64,000 bases of DNA from Loxodes magnus (lineage: Eukaryota > Ciliophora > Karyorelictea > Loxodida > Loxodidae): contig CAMPDV010000304.1 in the NCBI GenBank assembly GCA_946699065.1, forward strand, positions 186,001 through 250,000. Reading direction: 5' to 3'. A model generated the notes under the pieces. The model was not told the origin of the DNA. It worked only from the letters and a program-made list of their open reading frames with translations, and searched no databases. This document shows positions 13,999 through 26,384 of this stretch, in pieces (position 1 is the stretch's first letter; each line of letters starts with the position of its first letter). Position numbers and translations under genes: made by a program.

Positions 13999-15279
13999 CT
14001 AATCTGCACTTCCCGATACGATGAACTCTGAATCACTGGATATAGCCACAGATAATACACAACTAGTGTGACCACTCATGGTCTTACAGGTACCTGTCTT
14101 GACGTCCCATAGTCTCACCGTCTTATCTACACTTCCCGATACGATGAACTCTGAATCACTGGATATAACCACAGATAATACATAATGTGTGTGACCACTC
14201 ATGGTCTTACAGGTACCTGTCTTGACGTCCCATAGTCTCTCCGTCTTATCATAACTTCCCGATACGATGAACTCTGAATCACTGGATATAGCCACAGCAT
14301 ATAAATAACTAGTGTGACCACTCATGGTCTTACAGGTACCTGTCTTGACGTCCCATAGTCTCACCGTATTATCTGCACTTCCCGATACGATGAACTCTGA
14401 ATCACTGGATATAGCCACAGATAATACACAACTAGTGTGACCACTCATGGTCTTACAGGTACCTGTCTTGACGTCCCATAGTCTCTCCGTCTTATCTACA
14501 CTTCCCGATACGATGAACTCTGAATCACTGGATATAGCCACAGATAATACACAACTAGTGTGACCACTCATGGTCTTACAGGTACCTGTCTTGACGTCCC
14601 ATAGTCTCACCGTCTTATCTACACTTCCCGATACGATGAACTCTGAATCACTGGATATAGCCACAGATAATACACAACTAGTGTGACCACTCATGGTCTT
14701 ACAGGTACCTGTCTTGACGTCCCATAGTCTCACCGTCTTATCTACACTTCCCGATACGATGAACTCTGAATCACTGGATATAACCACAGATAATACATAA
14801 TGTGTGTGACCACTCATGGTCTTACAGGTACCTGTCTTGACGTCCCATAGTCTCTCCGTCTTATCATAACTTCCCGATACGATGAACTCTGAATCACTGG
14901 ATATAGCCACAGCATATAAATAACTAGTGTGACCACTCATGGTCTTACAGGTACCTGTCTTGACGTCCCATAGTCTCACCGTTTTATCTCCACTTCCCGA
15001 TACGATGAACTCTGAATCACTGGATATAGCCACAGATAATACACAACTAGTGTGACCACTCATGGTCTTACAGGTACCTGTCTTGACGTCCCATAGTCTC
15101 ACCGTATTATCTGCACTTCCCGATACGATGAACTCTGAATCACTGGATATAGCCACAGATAATACACAACTAGTGTGACCACTCATGGTCTTACAGGTAC
15201 CTGTCTTGACGTCCCATAGTCTCTCCGTCTTATCATAACTTCCCGATACGATGAACTCTGAATCACTGGATATAGCCAC
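13999..15279 (-). CDS. Longest open WD40 stretch (426 codons, 10 full repeats)
   Basis: It opens just after a TGA at column 23 and closes at a TAG at column 41. It holds ten complete blades plus a partial one, more than a seven-bladed propeller needs. The order of residues at columns 39-41 shows a four-unit module used twice: a SYLYA loop, YDK followed by TERLW, an HYVLSVV loop, then VDK. Column 41 is only Lys or Asn throughout. The Val-to-Glu change in TERLW is characteristic of the 10-20 kb zone. There is no natural Met start; the first codon is GTG inside a repeat, so this is a segment of an array, not a complete gene. No function beyond a WD40 fold can be assigned. Confidence 0.45.
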   Translation of the reverse strand: MAISSDSEFIVSGSYDKTERLWDVKTGTCKTMSGHTSCVLSVAISSDSEFIVSGSADNTVRLWDVKTGTCKTMSGHTSCVLSVAISSDSEFIVSGSGDKTVRLWDVKTGTCKTMSGHTSYLYAVAISSDSEFIVSGSYDKTERLWDVKTGTCKTMSGHTHYVLSVVISSDSEFIVSGSVDKTVRLWDVKTGTCKTMSGHTSCVLSVAISSDSEFIVSGSVDKTVRLWDVKTGTCKTMSGHTSCVLSVAISSDSEFIVSGSVDKTERLWDVKTGTCKTMSGHTSCVLSVAISSDSEFIVSGSADNTVRLWDVKTGTCKTMSGHTSYLYAVAISSDSEFIVSGSYDKTERLWDVKTGTCKTMSGHTHYVLSVVISSDSEFIVSGSVDKTVRLWDVKTGTCKTMSGHTSCVLSVAISSDSEFIVSGSAD

Positions 15280-16570
15280 AGATCATACATAACTAGTGTG
15301 ACCACTCATGGTCTTACAGGTACCTGTCTTGACGTCCCATAGTCTCACCGTCTAATCTGCACTTCCCGATACGATGAACTCTGAATCACTGGATATAGCC
15401 ACAGCATATACAACATTATTGTGACCACTCATGTTCTTACAGGTACCTGTCTTGACGTCCCATAGTCTCACCGTCTAATCTACACTTCCCGATACGATGA
15501 ACTCTGAATCACTGGATATAGCCAAAGATCATACATAACTAGTGTGACCACTCATGGTCTTACAGGTACCTGTCTTGACGTCCCATAGTCTCACCGTCTA
15601 ATCTACACTTCCTGATACGATGAACTCTGAATCACTAGATATAGCCACAGCATATACATAACTAGTGTGACCACTCATGGTCTTACAGGTACCTGTCTTG
15701 ACGTCCCATAGTCTCACCGTCTAATCTGCACTTCCTGATACGATGAACTCTGAATCACTGGATATAGCCACAGCATATACAACATTATTGTGACCACTCA
15801 TGTTCTTACAGGTACCTGTCTTGACGTCCCATAGTCTCACCGTCTAATCTACACTTCCCGATACGATGAACTCTGAATCACTGGATATAGCCACAGCATA
15901 TACACAACTAGTGTGACCACTCATGGTCTTACAGGTACCTGTCTTGACGTCCCATAGTCTCACCGTCTAATCTGCACTTCCCGATACGATGAACTCTGAA
16001 TCACTGGATATAGCCACAGATAATACACAACTAGTGTGACCACTCATGGTCTTACAGGTACCTGTCTTGACGTCCCATAGTCTCACCGTCTAATCTGCAC
16101 TTCCCGATACGATGAACTCTGAATCACTGGATATAGCCACAGATAATACACAACTAGTGTGACCACTCATGGTCTTACAGGTACCTGTCTTGACGTCCCA
16201 TAGTCTCACCGTCTAATCTGCACTTCCCGATACGATGAACTCTGAATCACTGGATATAGCCACAGATAATACATAATGTGTGTGACCACTCATGGTCTTA
16301 CAGGTACCTGTCTTGACGTCCCATAGTCTAACCGTATAATCTGCACTTCCCGATACGATGAACTCTGAATCACTGGATATAGCCACAGCATATACATAAT
16401 TAGTGTGACCACTCATGGTCTTACAGGTACCTGTCTTGACGTTCCATAGTCTCACCGTATAATCTACACTTCCTGATAAGATGAACTCTGAATCACTGGA
16501 TATAGCCACAGCATATGCAACACTAGTGTGACCACTCATGGTCTTACAGGTACCTGTCTTGACGTCCCAT

Positions 16571-18360
16571 AGTCTCACCGTATAATCTCTACTTCCCGAT
16601 ACGATGAACTCTGAATCACTAGATATAGCCACAGATAATACACAACTAGTGTGACCACTCATGGTCTTACAGGTACCTGTCTTGACGTCCCATAGTCTCA
16701 CCGTCTAATCTGCACTTCCCGATACGATGAACTATGAATCACTGGATATAGCCACAGATAATACACAACTAGTGTGACCACTCATGGTCTTACAGGTACC
16801 TGTCTTGACGTCCCATAGTCTCACCGTTTTATCTACACTTCCCGATACGATGAACTCTGAATCACTGGATATAGCCAAAGATCATACATGACTAGTGTGA
16901 CCACTCATGGTCTTACAGGTACCTGTCTTGACGTTCCATAGTCTCACCGTATTATCTCCACTTCCCGATACGATGAACTCTGAATCACTGGATATAGCCA
17001 CAGATCATACATAACTAGTGTGACCACTCATGGTCTTACAGGTACCTGTCTTGACGTCCCATAGTCTCACCGTCTAATCTGCACTTCCCGATACGATGAA
17101 CTCTGAATCACTGGATATAGCCACAGATAATACACAACTAGTGTGACCACTCATGGTCTTACAGGTACCTGTCTTGACGTCCCATAGTCTCACCGTATTA
17201 TCTGCACTTCCCGATACGATGAACTCTGAATCACTGGATATAGCCACAGATAATACACAACTAGTGTGACCACTCATGGTCTTACAGGTACCTGTCTTGA
17301 CGTCCCATAGTCTCACCGTCTAATCTGCACTTCCCGATACGATGAACTCTGAATCACTGGATATAGCCACAGATAATACACAACTAGTGTGACCACTCAT
17401 GGTCTTACAGGTACCTGTCTTGACGTCCCATAGTCTCACCGTCTAATCTGCACTTCCCGATACGATGAACTCTGAATCACTGGATATAGCCACAGATAAT
17501 ACACAACTAGTGTGACCACTCATGGTCTTACAGGTACCTGTCTTGACGTCCCATAGTCTCACCGTTTTATCTACACTTCCCGATACGATGAACTCTGAAT
17601 CACTGGATATAGCCAAAGATCATACATGACTAGTGTGACCACTCATGGTCTTACAGGTACCTGTCTTGACGTTCCATAGTCTCACCGTATAATCTGCACT
17701 TCCCGATACGATGAACTCTGAATCACTGGATATAGCCACAGCATATACAACATTATTGTGACCACTCATGTTCTTACAGGTACCTGTCTTGACGTTTCAT
17801 AGTCTCACCGTATTATCTCCACTTCCCGATACGATGAACTCTGAATCACTGGATATAGCCACAGATCATACATAACTAGTGTGACCACTCATGGTCTTAC
17901 AGGTACCTGTCTTGACGTCCCATAGTCTCACCGTCTTATCTACACTTCCCGATACGATGAACTCTGAATCACTGGATATAGCCACAGATAATACACAACT
18001 AGTGTGACCACTCATGGTCTTACAGGTACCTGTCTTGACGTCCCATAGTCTCACCGTCTTATCTACACTTCCCGATACGATGAACTCTGAATCACTGGAT
18101 ATAACCACAGATAATACATAATGTGTGTGACCACTCATGGTCTTACAGGTACCTGTCTTGACGTCCCATAGTCTCTCCGTCTTATCATAACTTCCCGATA
18201 CGATGAACTCTGAATCACTGGATATAGCCACAGCATATAAATAACTAGTGTGACCACTCATGGTCTTACAGGTACCTGTCTTGACGTCCCATAGTCTCAC
18301 CGTTTTATCTCCACTTCCCGATACGATGAACTCTGAATCACTGGATATAGCCACAGATAA
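16571..18360 (-). repeat. 1.8-kb tandem duplication, left copy
   Basis: Repeated at 18416-20205 with a period of 1,845 bp (15 units). Both copies contain the unusual TAG in place of Glu32, here at 16732-16734, and the same order of loops. The extent is judged from the first mismatching units on each side. Confidence 0.75.
16732..16734 (-). other. TAG in place of the conserved Glu32
   Basis: The SDSEF strand reads with TAG instead of GAG. The unit also has TAG at column 41. It was duplicated to 18577-18579 by the 1,845-bp duplication. It is the only stop outside columns 5, 23 and 41 that I found. Confidence 0.8.
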
Positions 18361-18546
18361 TACATAATGTGTGTGACCACTCATGGTCTTACAGGTACCT
18401 GTCTTGAAATCCCATAGTCTCACCGTATAATCTCTACTTCCCGATACGATGAACTCTGAATCACTAGATATAGCCACAGATAATACACAACTAGTGTGAC
18501 CACTCATGGTCTTACAGGTACCTGTCTTGACGTCCCATAGTCTCAC
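17866..18546 (-). CDS. Open WD40 stretch, 226 codons (left member of a pair)
   Basis: About five and a half blades without a stop, bounded by TAG at column 41 on the high side and TGA at column 23 on the low side. It carries the SYLYA, YDKTE, HYVLSVV, VDK module also found at 13999-15279. One unit has Val7 replaced by Phe (WDFKTG, near 18407), seen nowhere else in the window. It differs from its partner at 19711-20391 only in its first two blades, so the lower part was copied as a block and the upper part came from another source. Confidence 0.4.
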   Translation of the reverse strand: MRLWDVKTGTCKTMSGHTSCVLSVAISSDSEFIVSGSRDYTVRLWDFKTGTCKTMSGHTHYVLSVAISSDSEFIVSGSGDKTVRLWDVKTGTCKTMSGHTSYLYAVAISSDSEFIVSGSYDKTERLWDVKTGTCKTMSGHTHYVLSVVISSDSEFIVSGSVDKTVRLWDVKTGTCKTMSGHTSCVLSVAISSDSEFIVSGSVDKTVRLWDVKTGTCKTMSGHTSYV

Positions 18547-20205
18547 CGTCTAATCTGCACTTCCCGATACGATGAACTATGAATCACTGGATATAGCCAC
18601 AGATAATACACAACTAGTGTGACCACTCATGGTCTTACAGGTACCTGTCTTGACGTCCCATAGTCTCACCGTTTTATCTACACTTCCCGATACGATGAAC
18701 TCTGAATCACTGGATATAGCCAAAGATCATACATGACTAGTGTGACCACTCATGGTCTTACAGGTACCTGTCTTGACGTTCCATAGTCTCACCGTATTAT
18801 CTCCACTTCCCGATACGATGAACTCTGAATCACTGGATATAGCCACAGATCATACATAACTAGTGTGACCACTCATGGTCTTACAGGTACCTGTCTTGAC
18901 GTCCCATAGTCTCACCGTCTAATCTGCACTTCCCGATACGATGAACTCTGAATCACTGGATATAGCCACAGATAATACACAACTAGTGTGACCACTCATG
19001 GTCTTACAGGTACCTGTCTTGACGTCCCATAGTCTCACCGTATTATCTGCACTTCCCGATACGATGAACTCTGAATCACTGGATATAGCCACAGATAATA
19101 CACAACTAGTGTGACCACTCATGGTCTTACAGGTACCTGTCTTGACGTCCCATAGTCTCACCGTCTAATCTGCACTTCCCGATACGATGAACTCTGAATC
19201 ACTGGATATAGCCACAGATAATACACAACTAGTGTGACCACTCATGGTCTTACAGGTACCTGTCTTGACGTCCCATAGTCTCACCGTCTAATCTGCACTT
19301 CCCGATACGATGAACTCTGAATCACTGGATATAGCCACAGATAATACACAACTAGTGTGACCACTCATGGTCTTACAGGTACCTGTCTTGACGTCCCATA
19401 GTCTCACCGTTTTATCTACACTTCCCGATACGATGAACTCTGAATCACTGGATATAGCCAAAGATCATACATGACTAGTGTGACCACTCATGGTCTTACA
19501 GGTACCTGTCTTGACGTTCCATAGTCTCACCGTATAATCTGCACTTCCCGATACGATGAACTCTGAATCACTGGATATAGCCACAGCATATACAACATTA
19601 TTGTGACCACTCATGTTCTTACAGGTACCTGTCTTGACGTTTCATAGTCTCACCGTATTATCTCCACTTCCCGATACGATGAACTCTGAATCACTGGATA
19701 TAGCCACAGATCATACATAACTAGTGTGACCACTCATGGTCTTACAGGTACCTGTCTTGACGTCCCATAGTCTCACCGTCTTATCTACACTTCCCGATAC
19801 GATGAACTCTGAATCACTGGATATAGCCACAGATAATACACAACTAGTGTGACCACTCATGGTCTTACAGGTACCTGTCTTGACGTCCCATAGTCTCACC
19901 GTCTTATCTACACTTCCCGATACGATGAACTCTGAATCACTGGATATAACCACAGATAATACATAATGTGTGTGACCACTCATGGTCTTACAGGTACCTG
20001 TCTTGACGTCCCATAGTCTCTCCGTCTTATCATAACTTCCCGATACGATGAACTCTGAATCACTGGATATAGCCACAGCATATAAATAACTAGTGTGACC
20101 ACTCATGGTCTTACAGGTACCTGTCTTGACGTCCCATAGTCTCACCGTTTTATCTCCACTTCCCGATACGATGAACTCTGAATCACTGGATATAGCCACA
20201 GATAA
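18416..20205 (-). repeat. 1.8-kb tandem duplication, right copy
   Basis: Partner of 16571-18360. The Glu32-to-TAG change is at 18577-18579. It diverges from the left copy past about 20205, where it continues with units resembling those near 15.0-15.2 kb. Confidence 0.75.
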
Positions 20206-20391
20206 TACACAACTAGTGTGACCACTCATGGTCTTACAGGTACCTGTCTTGACGTCCCATAGTCTCACCGTATTATCTGCACTTCCCGATACGATGAACT
20301 CTGAATCACTGGATATAGCCACAGATAATACACAACTAGTGTGACCACTCATGGTCTTACAGGTACCTGTCTTGACGTCCCATAGTCTCAC
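19711..20391 (-). CDS. Open WD40 stretch, 226 codons (right member of a pair)
   Basis: It lies 1,845 bp (15 units) from 17866-18546, with the same length and the same lower blades. Its first blades (ADN, then GDK) match those in 13999-15279 instead of the RDY and WDFKTG blades of the partner. It is therefore a mosaic that joins two local sources. It is bounded by a TAG at column 41 and a TGA at column 23, with no separate start signal. Confidence 0.4.
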   Translation of the reverse strand: MRLWDVKTGTCKTMSGHTSCVLSVAISSDSEFIVSGSADNTVRLWDVKTGTCKTMSGHTSCVLSVAISSDSEFIVSGSGDKTVRLWDVKTGTCKTMSGHTSYLYAVAISSDSEFIVSGSYDKTERLWDVKTGTCKTMSGHTHYVLSVVISSDSEFIVSGSVDKTVRLWDVKTGTCKTMSGHTSCVLSVAISSDSEFIVSGSVDKTVRLWDVKTGTCKTMSGHTSYV

Positions 20392-21029
20392 CGTCTAATC
20401 TGCACTTCCCGATACGATGAACTCGGAATCACTGGATATAGCCACAGATAATACACAACTAGTGTGACCACTCATGGTCTTACAGGTACCTGTCTTGACG
20501 TCCCATAGTCTCACCGTATTATCTCCACTTCCCGATACGATGAACTCTGAATCACTGGATATAGCCACAGCATATACATAACTAGTGTGACCACTCATGG
20601 TCTTACAGGTACCTGTCTTGACGTCCCATAGTCTCACCGTATTATCTGCACTTCCCGATACGATGAACTCTGAATCACTAGATATAGCCAAAGATCATAC
20701 ATGACTAGTGTGACCACTCATGGTCTTACAGGTACCTGTCTTGACGTCCCATAGTCTCACCGTCTTATCTACACTTCCCGATACGATGAACTCTGAATCA
20801 CTGGATATAACCACAGATAATACATAATGTGTGTGACCACTCATGGTCTTACAGGTACCTGTCTTGACGTCCCATAGTCTCACCGTCTAATCTGCACTTC
20901 CCGATACGATGAACTCTGAATCACTAGATATAGCCAAAGATCATACATGACTAGTGTGACCACTCATGGTCTTACAGGTACCTGTCTTGACGTTTCATAG
21001 TCTCACCGTATTATCTCCACTTCCCGATA

Positions 21030-21718
21030 CGATGAACTCTGAATCACTGGATATAGCCACAGATAATACACAACTAGTGTGACCACTCATGGTCTTACAG
21101 GTACCTGTCTTGACGTCCCATAGTCTCACCGTCTTATCATCACTTCCCGATACGATGAACTCTGAATCACTGGATATAGCCACAGATCATACATAACTAG
21201 TGTGACCACTCATGGTCTTACAGGTACCTGTCTTGACGTCCCATAGTCTCACCGTCTTATCATCACTTCCCGATACGATGAACTCTGAATCACTGGATAT
21301 AGCCACAGATAATACACAACTAGTGTGACCACTCATGGTCTTACAGGTACCTGTCTTGACGTCCCATAGTCTCACCGTATAATCTACACTTCCCGATACG
21401 ATGAACTCTGAATCACTGGATATAGCCACAGATAATACACAACTAGTGTGACCACTCATGGTCTTACAGGTACCTGTCTTGACGTCCCATAGTCTCACCG
21501 TATAATCTACACTTCCCGATACGATGAACTCTGAATCACTGGATATAGCCACAGATAATACACAACTAGTGTGACCACTCATGGTCTTACAGGTACCTGT
21601 CTTGACGTCCCATAGTCTCACCGTCTAATCTGCACTTCCCGATACGATGAACTCTGAATCACTGGATATAGCCACAGATAATACACAACTAGTGTGACCA
21701 CTCATGTTCTTACAGGTA
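21030..21718 (-). repeat. 0.69-kb dispersed duplication, lower copy
   Basis: Matches 47472-48160, 26,442 bp away (215 units minus the three one-base deletions that lie between). It includes a 144-codon open stretch with VDY, VDY and DDK blades identical in translation. The same blades recur at 45.36-45.73 kb. Confidence 0.7.
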
Positions 21719-22157
21719 CCTGTCTTGACGTCCCATAGTCTCACCGTCTAATCTACACTTCCCGATACGATGAACTCTGAATCACTGGATATAGCCACAG
21801 ATAATACACAACTAGTGTGACCACTCATGGTCTTACAGGTACCTGTCTTGACGTCCCATAGTCTCACCGTATAATCTACACTTCCCGATACGATGAACTC
21901 TGAATCACTGGATATAGCCACAGCATATACACAACTAGTGTGACCACTCATGGTCTTACAGGTACCTATCTTGACGTCCCATAGTCTCACCGTCTAATCT
22001 GCACTTCCCAATACGATGAACTCTGAATCACTGGATTTAGCCACAGATAATACACAACTAGTGTGAACACTCATGGTCTTACAGGTACCTGTCTTGACGT
22101 CCCATAGTCTCACCGTATAATCTGCACTTCCCGATACGATGAACTCTGAATCACTGG
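21430..22157 (-). repeat. 0.73-kb duplication with 4,059-bp period, left copy
   Basis: Matches 25489-26216 (33 units away). Shared rare marks are the WDVKIGTC unit (Thr9 to Ile), the ggattt change and the gtgaac change that turns Gly17 to Val. Confidence 0.75.
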
Positions 22158-24631
22158 ATATAGCCACAGATAATACATAATGTGTGTGACCACTCATGGT
22201 CTTACAGGTACCTATCTTGACGTCCCATAGTCTCACCGTCTAATCTACACTTCCCGATACGATGAACTCTGAATCACTGGATATAGCCACAGATAATACA
22301 CAACTAGTGTGACCACTCATGGTCTTACAGGTACCTGTCTTGACGTCCCATAGTCTCACCGTCTAATCTGCACTTCCCGATACGATGAACTCTGAATCAC
22401 TGGATATAGCCACAGATAATACACAACTAGTGTGACCACTCATGGTCTTACAGGTACCTGTCTTGACGTCCCATAGTCTCACCGTATAATCTGCACTTCC
22501 CGATACGATGAACTCTGAATCACTGGATATAGCCACAGATAATACACAACTAGTGTGACCACTCATGGTCTTACAGGTACCTGTCTTGACGTCCCATAGT
22601 CTCACCGTATTATCTGCACTTCCCGATACGATGAACTCTGAATCACTGGATATAGCCACAGCATATACATAATTAGTGTGACCACTCATGGTCTTACAGG
22701 TACCTGTCTTGACGTCCCATAGTCTCACCGTCTTATCTCCACTTCCCGATACGATGAACTCTGAATCACTGGATATAGCCACAGATCATACATAACTAGT
22801 GTGACCACTCATGGTCTTACAGGTACCTGTCTTGACGTCCCATAGTCTCACCGTATAATCTACACTTCCCGATACGATGAACTCTGAATCACTGGATATA
22901 GCCACAGATAATACATAATGTGTGTGACCACTCATGGTCTTACAGGTACCTGTCTTGACGTCCCATAGTCTCACCGTCTTATCTACACTTCCCGATACGA
23001 TGAACTCTGAATCACTGGATATAGCCACAGCATATGCAACACCAATGTGACCACTCATGGTCTTACAGGTACCTGTCTTGACGTCCCATAGTCTCACCGT
23101 ATTATCTGCACTTCCCGATACGATGAACTCTGAATCACTGGATATAGCCACAGATAATACATAATGTGTGTGACCACTCATGGTCTTACAGGTACCTATC
23201 TTGACGTCCCATAGTCTCACCGTCTAATCTACACTTCCCGATACGATGAACTCGGAATCACTGGATATAGCCACAGATAATACACAACTAGTGTGACCAC
23301 TCATGGTCTTACAGGTACCTGTCTTGACGTCCCATAGTCTCACCGTCTAATCTGCACTTCCCGATACGATGAACTCTGAATCACTGGATATAGCCACAGA
23401 TAATACACAACTAGTGTGACCACTCATGGTCTTACAGGTACCTGTCTTGACGTCCCATAGTCTCACCGTATAATCTGCACTTCCCGATACGATGAACTCT
23501 GAATCACTGGATATAGCCACAGATAATACACAACTAGTGTGACCACTCATGGTCTTACAGGTACCTGTCTTGACGTCCCATAGTCTCACCGTCTAATCTG
23601 CACTTCCCGATACGATGAACTCTGAATCACTGGATATAGCCACAGATAATACACAACTAGTGTGACCACTCATGGTCTTACAGGTACCTGTCTTGACGTC
23701 CCATAGTCTCACCGTATAATCTACACTTCCCGATACGATGAACTCTGAATCACTGGATATAGCCACAGATAATACACAACTAGTGTGACCACTCATGGTC
23801 TTACAGGTACCTGTCTTGACGTCCCATAGTCTCACCGTATAATCTGCACTTCCCGATACGATGAACTCTGAATCACTGGATATAGCCACAGATAATACAC
23901 AACTAGTGTGACCACTCATGGTCTTACAGGTACCTGTCTTGACGTCCCATAGTCTCACCGTATAATCTACACTTCCCGATACGATGAACTCTGAATCACT
24001 GGATATAGCCACAGATAATACACAACTAGTGTGACCACTCATGGTCTTACAGGTACCTGTCTTGACGTCCCATAGTCTCACCGTCTAATCTGCACTTCCC
24101 GATACGATGAACTCTGAATCACTGGATATAGCCACAGATAATACACAACTAGTGTGACCACTCATGTTCTTACAGGTACCTGTCTTGACGTCCCATAGTC
24201 TCACCGTCTAATCATAACTTCCCGATACGATGAACTCTGAATCACTGGATATAGCCACAGCATATGCAACACCAATGTGACCACTCATGGTCTTACAGGT
24301 ACCTGTCTTGACGTCCCATAGTCTCACCGTCTTATCTACACTTCCCGATACGATGAACTCTGAATCACTGGATATAGCCACAGCATATGCAACACCAATG
24401 TGACCACTCATGGTCTTACAGGTACCTGTCTTGACGTCCCATAGTCTCACCGTATTATCTGCACTTCCCGATACGATGAACTCTGAATCACTGGATATAG
24501 CCACAGATAATACACAACTAGTGTGACCACTCATGTTCTTACAGGTACCTGTCTTGACGTCCCATAGTCTCACCGTCTTATCTACACTTCCCGATACGAT
24601 GAACTCTGAATCACTGGATATAGCCACAGCA

Positions 24632-25347
24632 TATGCAACATTATTGTGACCACTCATGTTCTTACAGGTACCTGTCTTGACGTTTCATAGTCTCACCGTA
24701 TTATCTCCACTTCCCGATACGATGAACTCTGAATCACTGGATATAGCCACAGATCATACATAACTAGTGTGACCACTCATGGTCTTACAGGTACCTGTCT
24801 TGACGTCCCATAGTCTCACCGTCTAATCTGCACTTCCCGATACGATGAACTCTGAATCACTGGATATAGCCACAGATAATACACAACTAGTGTGACCACT
24901 CATGGTCTTACAGGTACCTGTCTTGACGTCCCATAGTCTCACCGTATTATCTGCACTTCCCGATACGATGAACTCTGAATCACTGGATATAGCCACAGAT
25001 AATACACAACTAGTGTGACCACTCATGGTCTTACAGGTACCTGTCTTGACGTCCCATAGTCTCAACGTATAATCTGCACTTCCCGATACGATGAACTCGG
25101 AATCACTGGATATAGCCACAGATAATACACAACTAGTGTGACCACTCATGGTCTTACAGGTACCTGTCTTGACGTCCCATAGTCTCACCGTCTAATCTGC
25201 ACTTCCCGATACGATGAACTCTGAATCACTGGATATAGCCACAGATAATACACAACTAGTGTGACCACTCATGGTCTTACAGGTACCTGTCTTGACGTCC
25301 CATAGTCTCACCGTCTAATCTACACTTCCCGATACGATGAACTCTGA
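24632..25347 (-). repeat. 0.7-kb dispersed duplication, upper copy
   Basis: Partner of 11225-11940. At its low edge the loop reads NNVAYA (near 24630) where the other copy reads NNVVYA. Confidence 0.7.
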
Positions 25348-25488
25348 ATCACTGGATATAGCCACAGATAATACACAACTAGTGTGACCACTCATGGTCT
25401 TACAGGTACCTGTCTTGACGTCCCATAGTCTCACCGTATAATCTGCACTTCCCGATACGATGAACTCTGAATCACTGGATATAGCCAC

Positions 25489-26216
25489 AGATAATACACA
25501 ACTAGTGTGACCACTCATGGTCTTACAGGTACCTGTCTTGACGTCCCATAGTCTCACCGTATAATCTACACTTCCCGATACGATGAACTCTGAATCACTG
25601 GATATAGCCACAGATAATACACAACTAGTGTGACCACTCATGGTCTTACAGGTACCTGTCTTGACGTCCCATAGTCTCACCGTCTAATCTGCACTTCCCG
25701 ATACGATGAACTCTGAATCACTGGATATAGCCACAGATAATACACAACTAGTGTGACCACTCATGTTCTTACAGGTACCTGTCTTGACGTCCCATAGTCT
25801 CACCGTCTAATCTACACTTCCCGATACGATGAACTCTGAATCACTGGATATAGCCACAGATAATACACAACTAGTGTGACCACTCATGGTCTTACAGGTA
25901 CCTGTCTTGACGTCCCATAGTCTCACCGTATAATCTACACTTCCCGATACGATGAACTCTGAATCACTGGATATAGCCACAGCATATACACAACTAGTGT
26001 GACCACTCATGGTCTTACAGGTACCTATCTTGACGTCCCATAGTCTCACCGTCTAATCTGCACTTCCCAATACGATGAACTCTGAATCACTGGATTTAGC
26101 CACAGATAATACACAACTAGTGTGAACACTCATGGTCTTACAGGTACCTGTCTTGACGTCCCATAGTCTCACCGTATAATCTGCACTTCCCGATACGATG
26201 AACTCTGAATCACTGG
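25489..26216 (-). repeat. 0.73-kb duplication with 4,059-bp period, right copy
   Basis: Partner of 21430-22157. It diverges just past 26216 into a TGA-bearing unit. Confidence 0.75.
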
Positions 26217-26371
26217 ATATAGCCACAGATCATACATAACTAGTGTGACCACTCATGGTCTTACAGGTACCTGTCTTGACGTCCCATAGTCTCACCGTCT
26301 AATCTGCACTTCCCGATACGATGAACTCTGAATCACTGGATATAGCCACAGATAATACATAATGTGTGTGA

Positions 26372-26384
26372 CCACTCAGGTCTT
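26372..26384 (-). other. One-base deletion, frame break (copy 1 of 3)
   Basis: The usual actcatggtc reads actcaggtc here, one base short in the Met15 codon. The minus-strand frame changes at this point. The same change is found at 29575 and 37323 within the same set of flanking units. Confidence 0.85.

Larger units (their letters stand above)
4986..26378 (-). pseudogene. WD40 array, frame block 4 (about 174 units)
   Basis: About 21.4 kb of WD40 units in one frame, bounded by one-base deletions near 26378 and 4985. It includes the longest fully open stretch in the window (13999-15279), the zone of KTERLW units (10-20 kb), and a tandem pair of 1.8-kb duplicates (16.6-20.2 kb). Stop codons are dense at 5-13 kb and sparser at 13.9-15.3 and 17.9-20.4 kb. 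The Trp-to-TGA change at column 5 is always followed by Asn (AAC) rather than Asp, so those units descend from a common founder. Confidence 0.5.
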
